Assembly (NCBI RefSeq): GCF_036023875.1
Contig: NZ_CP107931.1
Location: 2,294,001-2,358,000 of the forward strand
Origin: Mycobacterium sp. NBC_00419
GTDB lineage: Bacteria > Actinomycetota > Actinomycetes > Mycobacteriales > Mycobacteriaceae
Reading direction: 5' to 3'
DNA length: 64,000 bases
Part shown: piece by piece, positions 26,925 to 38,168 of the stretch
Position numbering within the stretch: the first letter of the stretch is position 1
How the letters are laid out: every line of letters begins with the position of its first letter
Program-made: the position numbers and the translations under genes
Notes under the pieces: model-generated
The model's input: only the letters and a program-made list of their open reading frames with translations
The model's database searches: none
Told to the model about the DNA's origin: nothing

Positions 26925-29900
26925 GTGGCGACGCCGGAAATTCCCGCTCAGTACCTGCTATCCGACCGTGCACCGGCGCCGCGCACCCTGATCGACATCC
27001 TCTACGACACCGCCGCCCGCTACCCCGACGCCGCGGCCCTCGACGACGGTGAGGTGGTGCTCACCTATTCGGAGCTGATCGCCGACATCGAGGACAGTGT
27101 GGAATGGCTCGGCGCGCGCGGCATCGGCCGCGGCGACCGCATCGGGATCCGGATGCCGTCGGGCAGCTACGCGCTGTACGTGGCGATCCTGTCGACCCTG
27201 GCCGCAGGTGCGGCGTATGTGCCGGTGGACGCCGACGATCCCGAGGAACGGGCGCATCTGGTGTTCGGTGAGGCCGAGGTCGTCGGCGTCATCACCGAGG
27301 CAGGGCTGACCCGCGGCCACGGTTCGTCTCGCGGCTGGCGCGCGACCGCCCCGCTGGGCCGCGACGATGCCTGGATCATCTTCACCTCCGGGTCCACCGG
27401 AACCCCCAAAGGCGTAGCCGTCACGCACCGCAACGCCGCCGCATTCGTCGACGCCGAAGCGCAGATGTTCCTGCAGGACAATCCCATTGGGCCCGGCGAT
27501 CGGGTGCTGGCCGGACTGTCGGTGGCTTTCGACGCCTCGTGCGAGGAGATGTGGCTGGCGTGGCGCCACGGCGCCTGCCTGGTGCCCGCACCGCGCGCCC
27601 TGGTGCGCAGCGGCATGGACCTGGGCCCGTGGCTGGTGGCCCGCGACATCACCGTGGTCTCGACGGTGCCCACCCTGGCCTCGCTGTGGCCCGCCGAAGC
27701 GCTCGAGGCGGTGCGGCTGCTGATCTTCGGCGGCGAGGCCTGCCCTCCGGAGCTCGCCGAGCGCCTGGCGGTGGAGGGTCGCGAGGTGTGGAACACCTAC
27801 GGGCCCACCGAGGCGACCGTGGTGGCCAGCGCCGCCAAGCTGGACGGGCACAGCCCGGTCAGCATCGGGCGCCCGCTGCCCGGCTGGGATCTGGCGGTAG
27901 TCGACGCCGAGGGCAACCCGGTGCCCCTCGGAAGTGTGGGTGAGCTGGTCATCGGGGGCGTCGGGCTGGCCCGCTACCTCGACCCGGACAAGGACGCCGA
28001 AAAGTACGCGCCGATGCCGTCGCTGGACTGGGCGCGGGCCTACCGCAGCGGAGACCTGGTGCGGCTGGAAGCCGATGGGCTGTACTTCCAGGGCCGCGCC
28101 GACGACCAGGTGAAGGTCGGCGGGCGGCGCATCGAACTCGGCGAGGTGGACTCCGCGCTGGTGCATCTCCCCGGGGTCAGCGGCGGCGCAGCGGCCGTGC
28201 GGCGCACCGCCAGCGGCACCCCGATGCTGGTCGGCTACATCGCGAGCGCCAATCCGGACTTCGATCTGACCGCTGCCCGCGCCCACCTGGCGCAGGCGCT
28301 GCCCGCCGCGCTGGTGCCCCGGCTGGTGCTGCTCGATGAATTGCCCACCCGCACCTCCGGGAAGGTGGACCGCAACGCACTGCCCTGGCCGCCGCCGGGA
28401 TATCAGGAGTCCGAACCCGACCTCGGCGGCACGATGGGCTGGCTGGCCGGGTTGTGGCGCGACGTCCTCGGCGCGGTCGTCGACGGGCCGGAAGCCGACT
28501 TCTTCGCCCTGGGCGGCGGGTCGCTGTCCGCGGCCCAGCTGGTGGCAGCACTGCGCGATCGCTTCCCGCAGCTGACAGTCGCCCAGCTCTACGACCATCC
28601 GCGGCTGGGGTCGCTGGCCGAGTTCCTCGACGAGCAGGCGCCCGCGGTCGCGGTGACTCCGCGCGTCGTCAAGCCCACCCCGGTCAGCACCCAGATCGCC
28701 CAGGTCCTGCTGTCGGTTCCGCTGGCCACACTGACCGGACTGCAATGGCTGACCTGGCTGATGTTGATCAACAACATCACCGCCGCCGTACACCCACTGC
28801 CGTGGCTGGCGCCGGTGAGCTGGTGGGTGGTGGCGGTGGCCTTCGTCGCGTTCATCACCCCGATCGGACGGATGGGCATCGCGGTGCTGGGCGCGCGCAT
28901 GCTGCTGTCCGGACTGCAACCCGGCACCTACCGCCGCGGCGGGCCCGAACACCTGCGGGTGTGGCTGGCGGAGCGACTGGCCGACGCCAGTGGTGCGGAG
29001 AACCTGGCCGGGGCGCCGTGGCTGGTGTACTACGCCCGCGCGCTGGGTAACACCGTCGGCAAAGGCGTGGACCTGCATTCGGCGCCTCCGGTGACCGGGA
29101 TGCTCAAGCTGGGTCACCGCTGCTCCATCGAGCCGGAGGTGGACCTGACCGGGCACTGGATCGACGGCGACCTGTTCCACGTCGGACCGATCACCGTCGG
29201 CAACGACGCGACGATCGGGGCACGCACCACCCTGTTTCCCGGGTCGGTGATCGGCAAGGACGCCGACGTCGCGCCCGGCTCCGGGGTGGTCGGCAAGGTC
29301 AAGAACGGCCAGTACTGGAAGGGTTCACCGGCGGTGAAGTCCGGCAAGGCCCGTCATCCGTGGCCGCAGCATCGGCCGCCGCGGGCCCTGCAGTGGGTGG
29401 CGATCTACGGGCTGACCTCGATCCTGCTCAGTGCCCTGCCGCTGGCCGCGCTGGCCGCCGGCCTTGCCGTCCCGGCCTGGAAGGCCCGACACGCCGCGAC
29501 GTTGGAGTCCGCGATTGTGATTGCCGCGCCGTGGATTCCGGTGGCAGCCCTGGTCGCGATGGCCGTGTACGCACTGCTGACCGTCATCAAGGTGCGGGTG
29601 CTCTCCCTCGGCCTGCGAGAGGGCTACCACCCGGTCCGCAGCCGCACCGGCTGGCAGATGTGGGCCACCGAGCGGTTGATGGACGCCGCCCGCAACTACC
29701 TGTTCCCGATTTATGCCAGCCTGCTCACCCCGTGGTGGCTGCGCGCGCTGGGTGCGAAAGTCGGCCGCAATACCGAGATTTCGACCGCCCTGCTGACACC
29801 GAAGTTCACCGTCATCGAGGACGGCGCGTTCCTGGCCGACGACACCATGGTGGCGTCCTACGAACTCGGTGGCGGGTGGATCCACGCCGCCAAGGCCACT

Positions 29901-30818
29901 GTCGGCAAGCGGGCGTTCCTGGGCAACTCCGGTATCACCCAGCCGGGACGGCGAGTCCCCGACGACGGCCTGGTGGCGGTGCTGTCCGCCGCGCCGCACA
30001 AGGCCAAGGCCGGTTCGTCGTGGCTTGGAAGTCCACCGATCCGGTTGCGCCGGCACGCCGACCAGGCCGACGCCGCACTGACCTACCAGCCGCCGATGCG
30101 GTTGAAGATCATGCGTTCCGCCGTCGAGACGTGCCGGCTGATTCCGGTCGTGGTGACGTTCGCGATCGGGGTGGCCGTGCTGGTGACCCTGCAGGCTCTG
30201 GCGCTGCGTTTCGGCTACGGCTGGGCCGCGCTGGCGTGCGGGGTCATCCTGCTGGTGGCCGGCGCGGTCGCCGGTGGAACAGCAGTGGCCGCCAAATGGC
30301 TTGTGGTTGGCCGTATCCGGGCCGTCGAGTACCCGCTGTGGTCGTCGTTCGTCTGGCGCAACGAGGTGTCGGACACCTTCGTCGAGACGGTGGCCGCACC
30401 GTGGTTTGCCCGCGCCGCGAGCGGCACACCGGTGATGAACCTGTGGCTGCGGGCACTGGGCGCCAAGATCGGCCGCGGCGTGTGGTGCGAAACCTATTGG
30501 CTACCCGAGGCGGACCTGGTGACCTTGCAGCGCGGCAGCACCGTCAACCGCGGATGCGTGGTGCAGACCCACCTGTTCCACGACCGGATCATGCGGATGG
30601 ACACGGTGATTCTCGCCGAGGGCGCGACACTGGGCCCGCATTGCGTCGCCTTGCCCGCCGCCAAACTGGGCGCCGGGGCGACCGTCGGTCCCGCCTCCCT
30701 GGTCATGCGCGGCGACGAGGTTCCCCCGTCCAGCCGCTGGCAGGGCAATCCCATTGCACCATGGGTTGTTTCACGCAAGAAGTCCCGAGACCGGCAGTCG
30801 GGGGACGCGGCGGCATGA
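26925..30818 (+). CDS. Pls/PosA-type NRPS-like membrane protein (A-PCP-membrane/hexapeptide)
   Basis: The 1297-residue protein starts with an adenylation domain (about residues 15-490): IIFTSGSTGTPKGV at 151, NTYGPTEATV, YRSGDLVR, and LPTRTSGKVDR with the A10 Lys480. A peptidyl-carrier domain follows, with FFALGGGSLSAAQ and phosphopantetheine site Ser533. No ordinary condensation domain follows. Instead the remaining ~700 residues alternate membrane helices (for example about 590-660, 825-895 and 1070-1130) with three hexapeptide-repeat-like left-handed beta-helix domains. This is the layout of epsilon-poly-lysine synthetase Pls and relatives (TIGR02353-type terminal region), which join amino acids by iterative isopeptide bonds. 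Its stop overlaps the next gene as ATGA. The product is unknown. Confidence 0.88.
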   Translation: MATPEIPAQYLLSDRAPAPRTLIDILYDTAARYPDAAALDDGEVVLTYSELIADIEDSVEWLGARGIGRGDRIGIRMPSGSYALYVAILSTLAAGAAYVPVDADDPEERAHLVFGEAEVVGVITEAGLTRGHGSSRGWRATAPLGRDDAWIIFTSGSTGTPKGVAVTHRNAAAFVDAEAQMFLQDNPIGPGDRVLAGLSVAFDASCEEMWLAWRHGACLVPAPRALVRSGMDLGPWLVARDITVVSTVPTLASLWPAEALEAVRLLIFGGEACPPELAERLAVEGREVWNTYGPTEATVVASAAKLDGHSPVSIGRPLPGWDLAVVDAEGNPVPLGSVGELVIGGVGLARYLDPDKDAEKYAPMPSLDWARAYRSGDLVRLEADGLYFQGRADDQVKVGGRRIELGEVDSALVHLPGVSGGAAAVRRTASGTPMLVGYIASANPDFDLTAARAHLAQALPAALVPRLVLLDELPTRTSGKVDRNALPWPPPGYQESEPDLGGTMGWLAGLWRDVLGAVVDGPEADFFALGGGSLSAAQLVAALRDRFPQLTVAQLYDHPRLGSLAEFLDEQAPAVAVTPRVVKPTPVSTQIAQVLLSVPLATLTGLQWLTWLMLINNITAAVHPLPWLAPVSWWVVAVAFVAFITPIGRMGIAVLGARMLLSGLQPGTYRRGGPEHLRVWLAERLADASGAENLAGAPWLVYYARALGNTVGKGVDLHSAPPVTGMLKLGHRCSIEPEVDLTGHWIDGDLFHVGPITVGNDATIGARTTLFPGSVIGKDADVAPGSGVVGKVKNGQYWKGSPAVKSGKARHPWPQHRPPRALQWVAIYGLTSILLSALPLAALAAGLAVPAWKARHAATLESAIVIAAPWIPVAALVAMAVYALLTVIKVRVLSLGLREGYHPVRSRTGWQMWATERLMDAARNYLFPIYASLLTPWWLRALGAKVGRNTEISTALLTPKFTVIEDGAFLADDTMVASYELGGGWIHAAKATVGKRAFLGNSGITQPGRRVPDDGLVAVLSAAPHKAKAGSSWLGSPPIRLRRHADQADAALTYQPPMRLKIMRSAVETCRLIPVVVTFAIGVAVLVTLQALALRFGYGWAALACGVILLVAGAVAGGTAVAAKWLVVGRIRAVEYPLWSSFVWRNEVSDTFVETVAAPWFARAASGTPVMNLWLRALGAKIGRGVWCETYWLPEADLVTLQRGSTVNRGCVVQTHLFHDRIMRMDTVILAEGATLGPHCVALPAAKLGAGATVGPASLVMRGDEVPPSSRWQGNPIAPWVVSRKKSRDRQSGDAAA

Positions 30819-32152
30819 AACGGCCCGCCAAGAAAGCCGCCAAGAAAGGCGGTGTCCCTGTGATCGACCCTTACCTGCCCAACAACGGCAACTTCGGCTA
30901 CCGGGTGTCGCGTTACGAACTCGAACTGGAGTACAAGGTCGCCATCAACCGGCTGACCGGAACCGCCACCATCACCGCCGCCACGCTGGCGTCGTTGAAG
31001 ACGTTCACACTCGACCTGGCCGCCACGCTGTCGGTCACCAAGGTGACGGTCAACGGGCGCAGGCCGGCGAACTTCCGAACCTCGGGCGGCAAGCTGCACA
31101 TCACCCTGGGCGCCGCGTTGCCCGCCGGGGCCGCGATGTCCATCGAGGTGCGCTACGGCGGATCACCGCGCCCCATCCGAACCTATTGGGGTGAAGTCGG
31201 TTTCGAGGAGCTGTCCAACGGAGTGCTAGTCGCCGGTCAGCCCAACGGTGCCGCATCGTGGTTCCCGTGTGACGACCACCCCAGCGCCAAGGCCAGCTAC
31301 CGCATCCAGATCAGCACCGACACCCCGTACCGGGCGCTGGCCAACGGCGAGTTGGTGTCGCGGCGGGTTCGGGCGGCGCACACGGTGTGGACCTACGACC
31401 AGCCCGAGCCGACGTCGACCTACCTGGTGACCCTGCAGATCGGCATGTACGGCGTGCAGAAGTTCCCCAAGGCGCCGGTACAGATGCAGGCGCTGCTGCC
31501 GGATCGGTTGCGGGCCAACTTCGATCACGACTTCGGCCGCCAGCCGCAGATGATGAAGCTGTTCGTCAAACTGTTCGGCCCCTATCCGCTGGCCAACGGC
31601 TACACCGTCGTCGTCACCGACGATGATCTTGAGATTCCCCTTGAAGCCCAGGGTATTTCGATCTTCGGTGCCAACCACTGCGACGGTTCCCGCGGCTCGG
31701 AACGGCTGATCGCTCACGAGCTGGCACACCAGTGGTTCGGCAACAGCGTGACCGCGCGCCGCTGGCGCGACATCTGGCTGCACGAGGGATTCGCCTGTTA
31801 CGCCGAATGGTTGTGGTCGGAACACTCCGGCGGTCTGACCGCCGATCAGTGGGCCCGGCACTACCACCAGAAGCTGGCCGCATCCCCGCAGAATCTGCTG
31901 CTGGCCGACCCCGGCCCACGGGACATGTTCGACGACCGCGTCTACAAGCGCGGGGCGTTGACGTTGCACGTACTGCGCACCACCATCGGCGACGAGAAGT
32001 TCTTCGCACTGCTGCGGGACTGGACCACCCGGCACCGGCACGCGACCGTGGTCACCGACGATTTCACCGGCCTGGCCGCCAACTACGCCGACGTATCACT
32101 GCGCCCGCTGTGGAGTGCGTGGCTGTTCTCGACCGAAGTACCGCGGCTATGA
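30815..32152 (+). CDS. Short M1-family zinc aminopeptidase
   Basis: ATG 30815 overlaps the preceding stop (ATGA). A longer frame upstream is a shadow of the NRPS-like gene. The 445-residue protein starts with a Lys-rich stretch, then the M1 beta-saddle domain and a thermolysin-like domain with HELAH (residues 301-305), 18 residues, then Glu324 (WLHEGF). This is the exact M1 HExxH-x18-E metal site. The large C-terminal domain of PepN is absent. The GAMEN position reads IPLEAQG, keeping the Glu but not the rest. There is no signal peptide. Coupling to the NRPS-like gene suggests that it trims or degrades the peptide product or frees its precursor (inference). Confidence 0.88.
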   Translation: MKRPAKKAAKKGGVPVIDPYLPNNGNFGYRVSRYELELEYKVAINRLTGTATITAATLASLKTFTLDLAATLSVTKVTVNGRRPANFRTSGGKLHITLGAALPAGAAMSIEVRYGGSPRPIRTYWGEVGFEELSNGVLVAGQPNGAASWFPCDDHPSAKASYRIQISTDTPYRALANGELVSRRVRAAHTVWTYDQPEPTSTYLVTLQIGMYGVQKFPKAPVQMQALLPDRLRANFDHDFGRQPQMMKLFVKLFGPYPLANGYTVVVTDDDLEIPLEAQGISIFGANHCDGSRGSERLIAHELAHQWFGNSVTARRWRDIWLHEGFACYAEWLWSEHSGGLTADQWARHYHQKLAASPQNLLLADPGPRDMFDDRVYKRGALTLHVLRTTIGDEKFFALLRDWTTRHRHATVVTDDFTGLAANYADVSLRPLWSAWLFSTEVPRL

Positions 32153-33429
32153 CCGACGCCGGCGCGTCGTTCGACGCGCTGAGCGCGGCAGGACCGGACC
32201 AGGTGCGTTCCGCGGCGATCAGCCGAGGCAGCGTCGCCCGCGTCGGGGTGGCCACGGCGATCTCCGCGCTGTGCGGCTACGCCGTGCTGTACCTGGCCGC
32301 CCGCGACCTCGACCCGGCCGGTTTCTCGGTGTTCGGGGTGTTCTGGGGTGCCTTCGGCCTGGTGGGCGGCGCGGCCTACGGGCTGCTGCAGGAGGCGACC
32401 CGGGAAGTCCGGACCGCCGGTTACATCGACGTCGCCGAGGGGCCGCGCACCCACCCGATGCGGGTCAGTGCCGGGCTCGGGGTGGCCGGGGCGCTGCTGA
32501 TGGCGGCGACGTCGCCGCTGTGGGCTCCGCACGTCTTCAGCGAGGCCGGCACGCTGTCGGTGGCGCTGCTGAGCGCCGGGCTGGCCGGCTTCTGCCTGCA
32601 CGCCACGCTGCTCGGACTGCTCGCCGGGATCGGGCAGTGGGGTCAGTACGGCGCGCTGATGGTCGCCGATGCCGTCATCCGGGTAGCGGTGGCCGGTGCG
32701 GCGTTCCTGTTCGGCTGGGGTCTGGTGGGGTTCCTGTGGGCGACCGTCGGCGGCGCGGTGGGCTGGCTGCTGCTGTTGACGGTGTCGCCGACCGCGCGCG
32801 AGGCGGCCAAGCTTCGCACCCCGGGCGGGACGTCGACCTTCCTGCGCGGCGCGGCGCATTCGATCGCCGCCGCGGGCGCCAGCGCGATCCTGGTGATGGG
32901 TTTCCCGGTCCTGCTGAAGGCGACCTCCGGTGAGCTGGGTGCCGCAGGCGGGGTGGTGATCCTGGCGGTGACGCTGACCCGTGCGCCGCTGCTGGTGCCG
33001 CTGACCGCGATGCAGGGCAACCTGATCGCCCACTTCGTCGACCACCGCGGCCACCGCCTCAAGTCGCTGATCGCCCCGGCCGCGGCGGTGCTGGCGCTGG
33101 GCACCGTCGGTGTGCTGGGGGCCTGGCTGGCCGGACCATGGCTGATCCGGGTCGCCTTCGGTGACGAGTACACCCCGGGCGGGGCGCTACTCGGCTGGCT
33201 GACCGCGGGCGCGGTGGCGATCGCCCTGCTGACGCTGACCGGTGCCGCGACGGTGGCCGCTGCCCTGCACCGGGCCTACTCGATCGGCTGGGTCGGGGCC
33301 ACGGTGGCCTCAGGTCTGCTGCTGACACTGCCGCTGAATTTGGAGGATCGCACCGTGATCGCCCTGCTGTGCGGTCCGCTGGTCGGCATCGCCGTCCACC
33401 TGGCCGCACTGTCTCGCGCCGGACACTGA
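32149..33429 (+). CDS. Polytopic flippase-like membrane protein (Rv3630 type)
   Basis: ATG 32149 overlaps the peptidase stop (ATGA), giving 426 residues with about 12 hydrophobic helices. The N-terminal SRGSVARVGVATAISALCGYAVLYLAAR and the alternating helix pattern resemble Wzx/MATE-fold polysaccharide flippases. It corresponds to Rv3630, which lies beside ppgS in M. tuberculosis. Inference: it could move a polyprenyl-linked sugar, such as the product of the next gene, across the membrane. Confidence 0.8.
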   Translation: MTDAGASFDALSAAGPDQVRSAAISRGSVARVGVATAISALCGYAVLYLAARDLDPAGFSVFGVFWGAFGLVGGAAYGLLQEATREVRTAGYIDVAEGPRTHPMRVSAGLGVAGALLMAATSPLWAPHVFSEAGTLSVALLSAGLAGFCLHATLLGLLAGIGQWGQYGALMVADAVIRVAVAGAAFLFGWGLVGFLWATVGGAVGWLLLLTVSPTAREAAKLRTPGGTSTFLRGAAHSIAAAGASAILVMGFPVLLKATSGELGAAGGVVILAVTLTRAPLLVPLTAMQGNLIAHFVDHRGHRLKSLIAPAAAVLALGTVGVLGAWLAGPWLIRVAFGDEYTPGGALLGWLTAGAVAIALLTLTGAATVAAALHRAYSIGWVGATVASGLLLTLPLNLEDRTVIALLCGPLVGIAVHLAALSRAGH

Positions 33430-33445
33430 ACCGGCCAGAATCAGC

Positions 33446-34152
33446 GTGTACGTTGTGGGCATCGAAACGCCCTGCCCCGACGCCTGGATCATCGTCCCGG
33501 CGTTCAACGAAGCGAAGGTCATCGGCGACGTCATCACCGACCTGCGCCAGACCTTCGCTCACGTCGTGTGCGTCGACGACGGCAGTCGTGACGACACCGC
33601 CGAGATCGCGCTGCGCGCCGGTGCCCACGTGGTGCGCCACCCGGTCAACCTCGGCCAGGGAGCGGCCATCCAGACCGGCGTGGAGTACGCCCGCCGTCAG
33701 CCCGGGGCGGCGGTGTTCGTCACGTTCGACGCCGACGGCCAGCACCGGGTCAAGGATGTCCTGGCGATGATCGAGCGGCTGTCCGCCGGTGACGTCGACG
33801 TCGTCGTCGGAACCCGGTTCTCCGGGTCCACGGTCAGCCACACCCCGCCGCTGAAGAAGCTGATCCTGCGTACGGCGGCGTTGCTCAGTCCCAGCAGCCG
33901 TCGACTCGGGCTCACCGACGCCCACAACGGGCTGCGGGTGTTCAACAAAACGGTGGCCGACAACCTGAACCTGACGATGAACGGGATGAGCCATGCCAGC
34001 GAGTTCGTCCAGCTCATCGTCGAGAACGACTGGCGAGTGGCCGAGGAGCCGGTTGAGATCCTCTACACCGACTACTCGATGTCGAAGGGCCAGCCGCTGC
34101 TCAACGGGGTGAACATCGTCTTCGACGGTTTCCTGCGCGGAAGGATGCGCCG

Positions 34153-34156
<4 letters not shown>
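33446..34156 (+). CDS. ppgS: Polyprenyl-phospho-N-acetylgalactosaminyl synthase PpgS (GT2)
   Basis: The 236-residue glycosyltransferase has the GT-A pattern of dolichol-phosphate-mannose-synthase relatives: WIIVPAFNEAKVIGDV, VCVDDGSRDDTAE, NLGQGAAIQTGVEYA, and the metal site TFDADGQH. It corresponds to Rv3631, shown in M. tuberculosis to make polyprenyl-phospho-GalNAc for the galactosamine on arabinogalactan. GTG 33446 is the start, 16 bp after the flippase-like gene. It overlaps the next gene by ATGA. Confidence 0.9.
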
Positions 34157-37257
<3,101 letters not shown>

Positions 37258-37287
37258 GCCCCCTCGGGGTGTGGGAAAGTAGTTTGC

Positions 37288-37656
37288 ATGTCTAAGTTGC
37301 GTGAGGATGGCCTGCAGGTGATGCGGGAGATGCTGCCGGGCGTGATACCCGACGGTGACGTCGACTTCAGCGGCGGGTTCGCCGGTGAGTTCATGGATAT
37401 CGGCCTGGAGAACGTGTTCGGCCAGCTGTGGACCCGCGAGGGGCTCAGCCGCCGCGACCGCAGCCTGGTCACCCTGGGCATCCTGATCGCGCTGCGCGCG
37501 AGCGACGAGCTCAAGGCGCACTTCAAGATCGCCCGGCAGAACGGCCTGTCTGATGACGAGCTGGCTGAGGTGATCTACCACGCCAGCGGCTACGCAGGAT
37601 TCCCGGCGGCGTCCACCGCCAAGAACATCGCGATCGAGGCGCTCTTCCCGGGCTGA
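37288..37656 (+). CDS. Carboxymuconolactone decarboxylase-like (AhpD-like) protein
   Basis: The 122-residue helical protein matches the CMD family of the PcaC type: VFGQLWTREGLSRRDRSLVTLGILIAL, ELKAHFKIARQNGLSDDELAEVIYHASGYAGFPAA. The CxxC pair of AhpD-type peroxidases is absent, so a decarboxylase or lactonase-like role is more likely than thiol chemistry. No aromatic-degradation genes are nearby, so the substrate is open. A long inverted repeat follows its stop. Confidence 0.85.
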   Translation: MSKLREDGLQVMREMLPGVIPDGDVDFSGGFAGEFMDIGLENVFGQLWTREGLSRRDRSLVTLGILIALRASDELKAHFKIARQNGLSDDELAEVIYHASGYAGFPAASTAKNIAIEALFPG

Positions 37657-37674
37657 CGGTCACCGCACCCTCGC

Positions 37675-37731
37675 CGAGTGGCCAGTTATGACACGTGATC
37701 GGGTCGAATGCGTGTCATAGGTGGCCACTCG
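37675..37731. repeat. Inverted repeat with 21-bp arms, likely 3' hairpin
   Basis: The left arm 37675-37695 (CGAGTGGCCAGTTATGACAC + G) and the right arm 37711-37731 are complementary except at two adjacent positions, around a 15-nt loop. It starts 18 bp after the stop of the carboxymuconolactone-type gene and could end or protect that mRNA. There is no U-tract on either strand, and the arms contain long non-GC-rich sequence, so a dispersed palindromic repeat is also possible. Confidence 0.6.
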
Positions 37732-37873
37732 CCGGAAACAGTTTCACCCGGTCCCGCACCGTGACAATATGGCGATATTGGAATGCGGAGCGAGGCGGGG
37801 ATCAGGTGACCATGCAAAGAAATGCCCGGGGCATCGGCAATGCGCTGATGAGCGGGTCTGCGCTGCGGGCCTG

Positions 37874-37987
37874 ATGACTCTCGCTGCGGCCGCTGCGTCC
37901 TGGCTCGTCCTAGCAATGTGGGCGTACGCCCGCTATCGACGCGACCGTGACAACGACCCGGTCGATTTTGACGACACCATTTGGTAG
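37874..37987 (+). CDS. Possible small membrane protein
   Basis: A 37-residue frame from ATG 37874 has a hydrophobic helix (TLAAAAASWLVLAMWAY) followed by a charged tail, RYRRDRDNDPVDFDDTIW. The inside-positive pattern and Asp-rich end look protein-like, and the frame is open further upstream to 37721. There is no ribosome-binding site or recognised family, so it may be chance. Confidence 0.25.
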   Translation: MTLAAAAASWLVLAMWAYARYRRDRDNDPVDFDDTIW

Positions 37988-38033
37988 TCGTGCGACTTCC
38001 CGGAACGCCCGGGCAGCGGTGTTGGGGTGAACA

Positions 38034-38109
38034 TGGAGCCGCCTGGGGGAATCGAACCCCCGACCTATTCATTACGAGTGAATCGCTCTACCGACTGAGC
38101 TAAGGCGGC
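38034..38109 (-). tRNA. tRNA-Thr (anticodon CGU)
   Basis: On the minus strand the cloverleaf is complete: acceptor GCCGCCT/AGGCGGC, D stem GCTC/GAGC, anticodon stem ATTCA/TGAAT with loop CTCGTAA, and T arm GGGGG-TTCGATT-CCCCC. The anticodon is CGU (reads ACG, Thr). CCA is encoded (38034-38036). It lies in the same place as a tRNA-Thr before the Rv3644c homologue in M. tuberculosis. Confidence 0.97.
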
Positions 38110-38168
38110 GTGGCCGTGGCGATGAGCGCTTGCGCGAAGAGCATCCCGTCACGGACCGAGCAGTGAGT

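Larger units (their letters stand above)
37657..38033. other. Intergenic stretch: long inverted repeat plus a weak small ORF
   Basis: These 377 bp hold a 21-bp-arm inverted repeat and one weak small membrane ORF (37874-37987). Nothing else is recognised. Confidence 0.5.

Noticed and set aside
26958..29180. 740-residue minus-strand frame inside the NRPS-like gene
   Set aside because: It is the complement of a strong coding frame, with His/Arg/Gln-rich low-complexity sequence and no ribosome-binding site.
29360..32152. 930-residue frame covering the M1 peptidase
   Set aside because: The first ~485 residues are shadow translation of the NRPS-like gene; the peptidase begins at ATG 30815.
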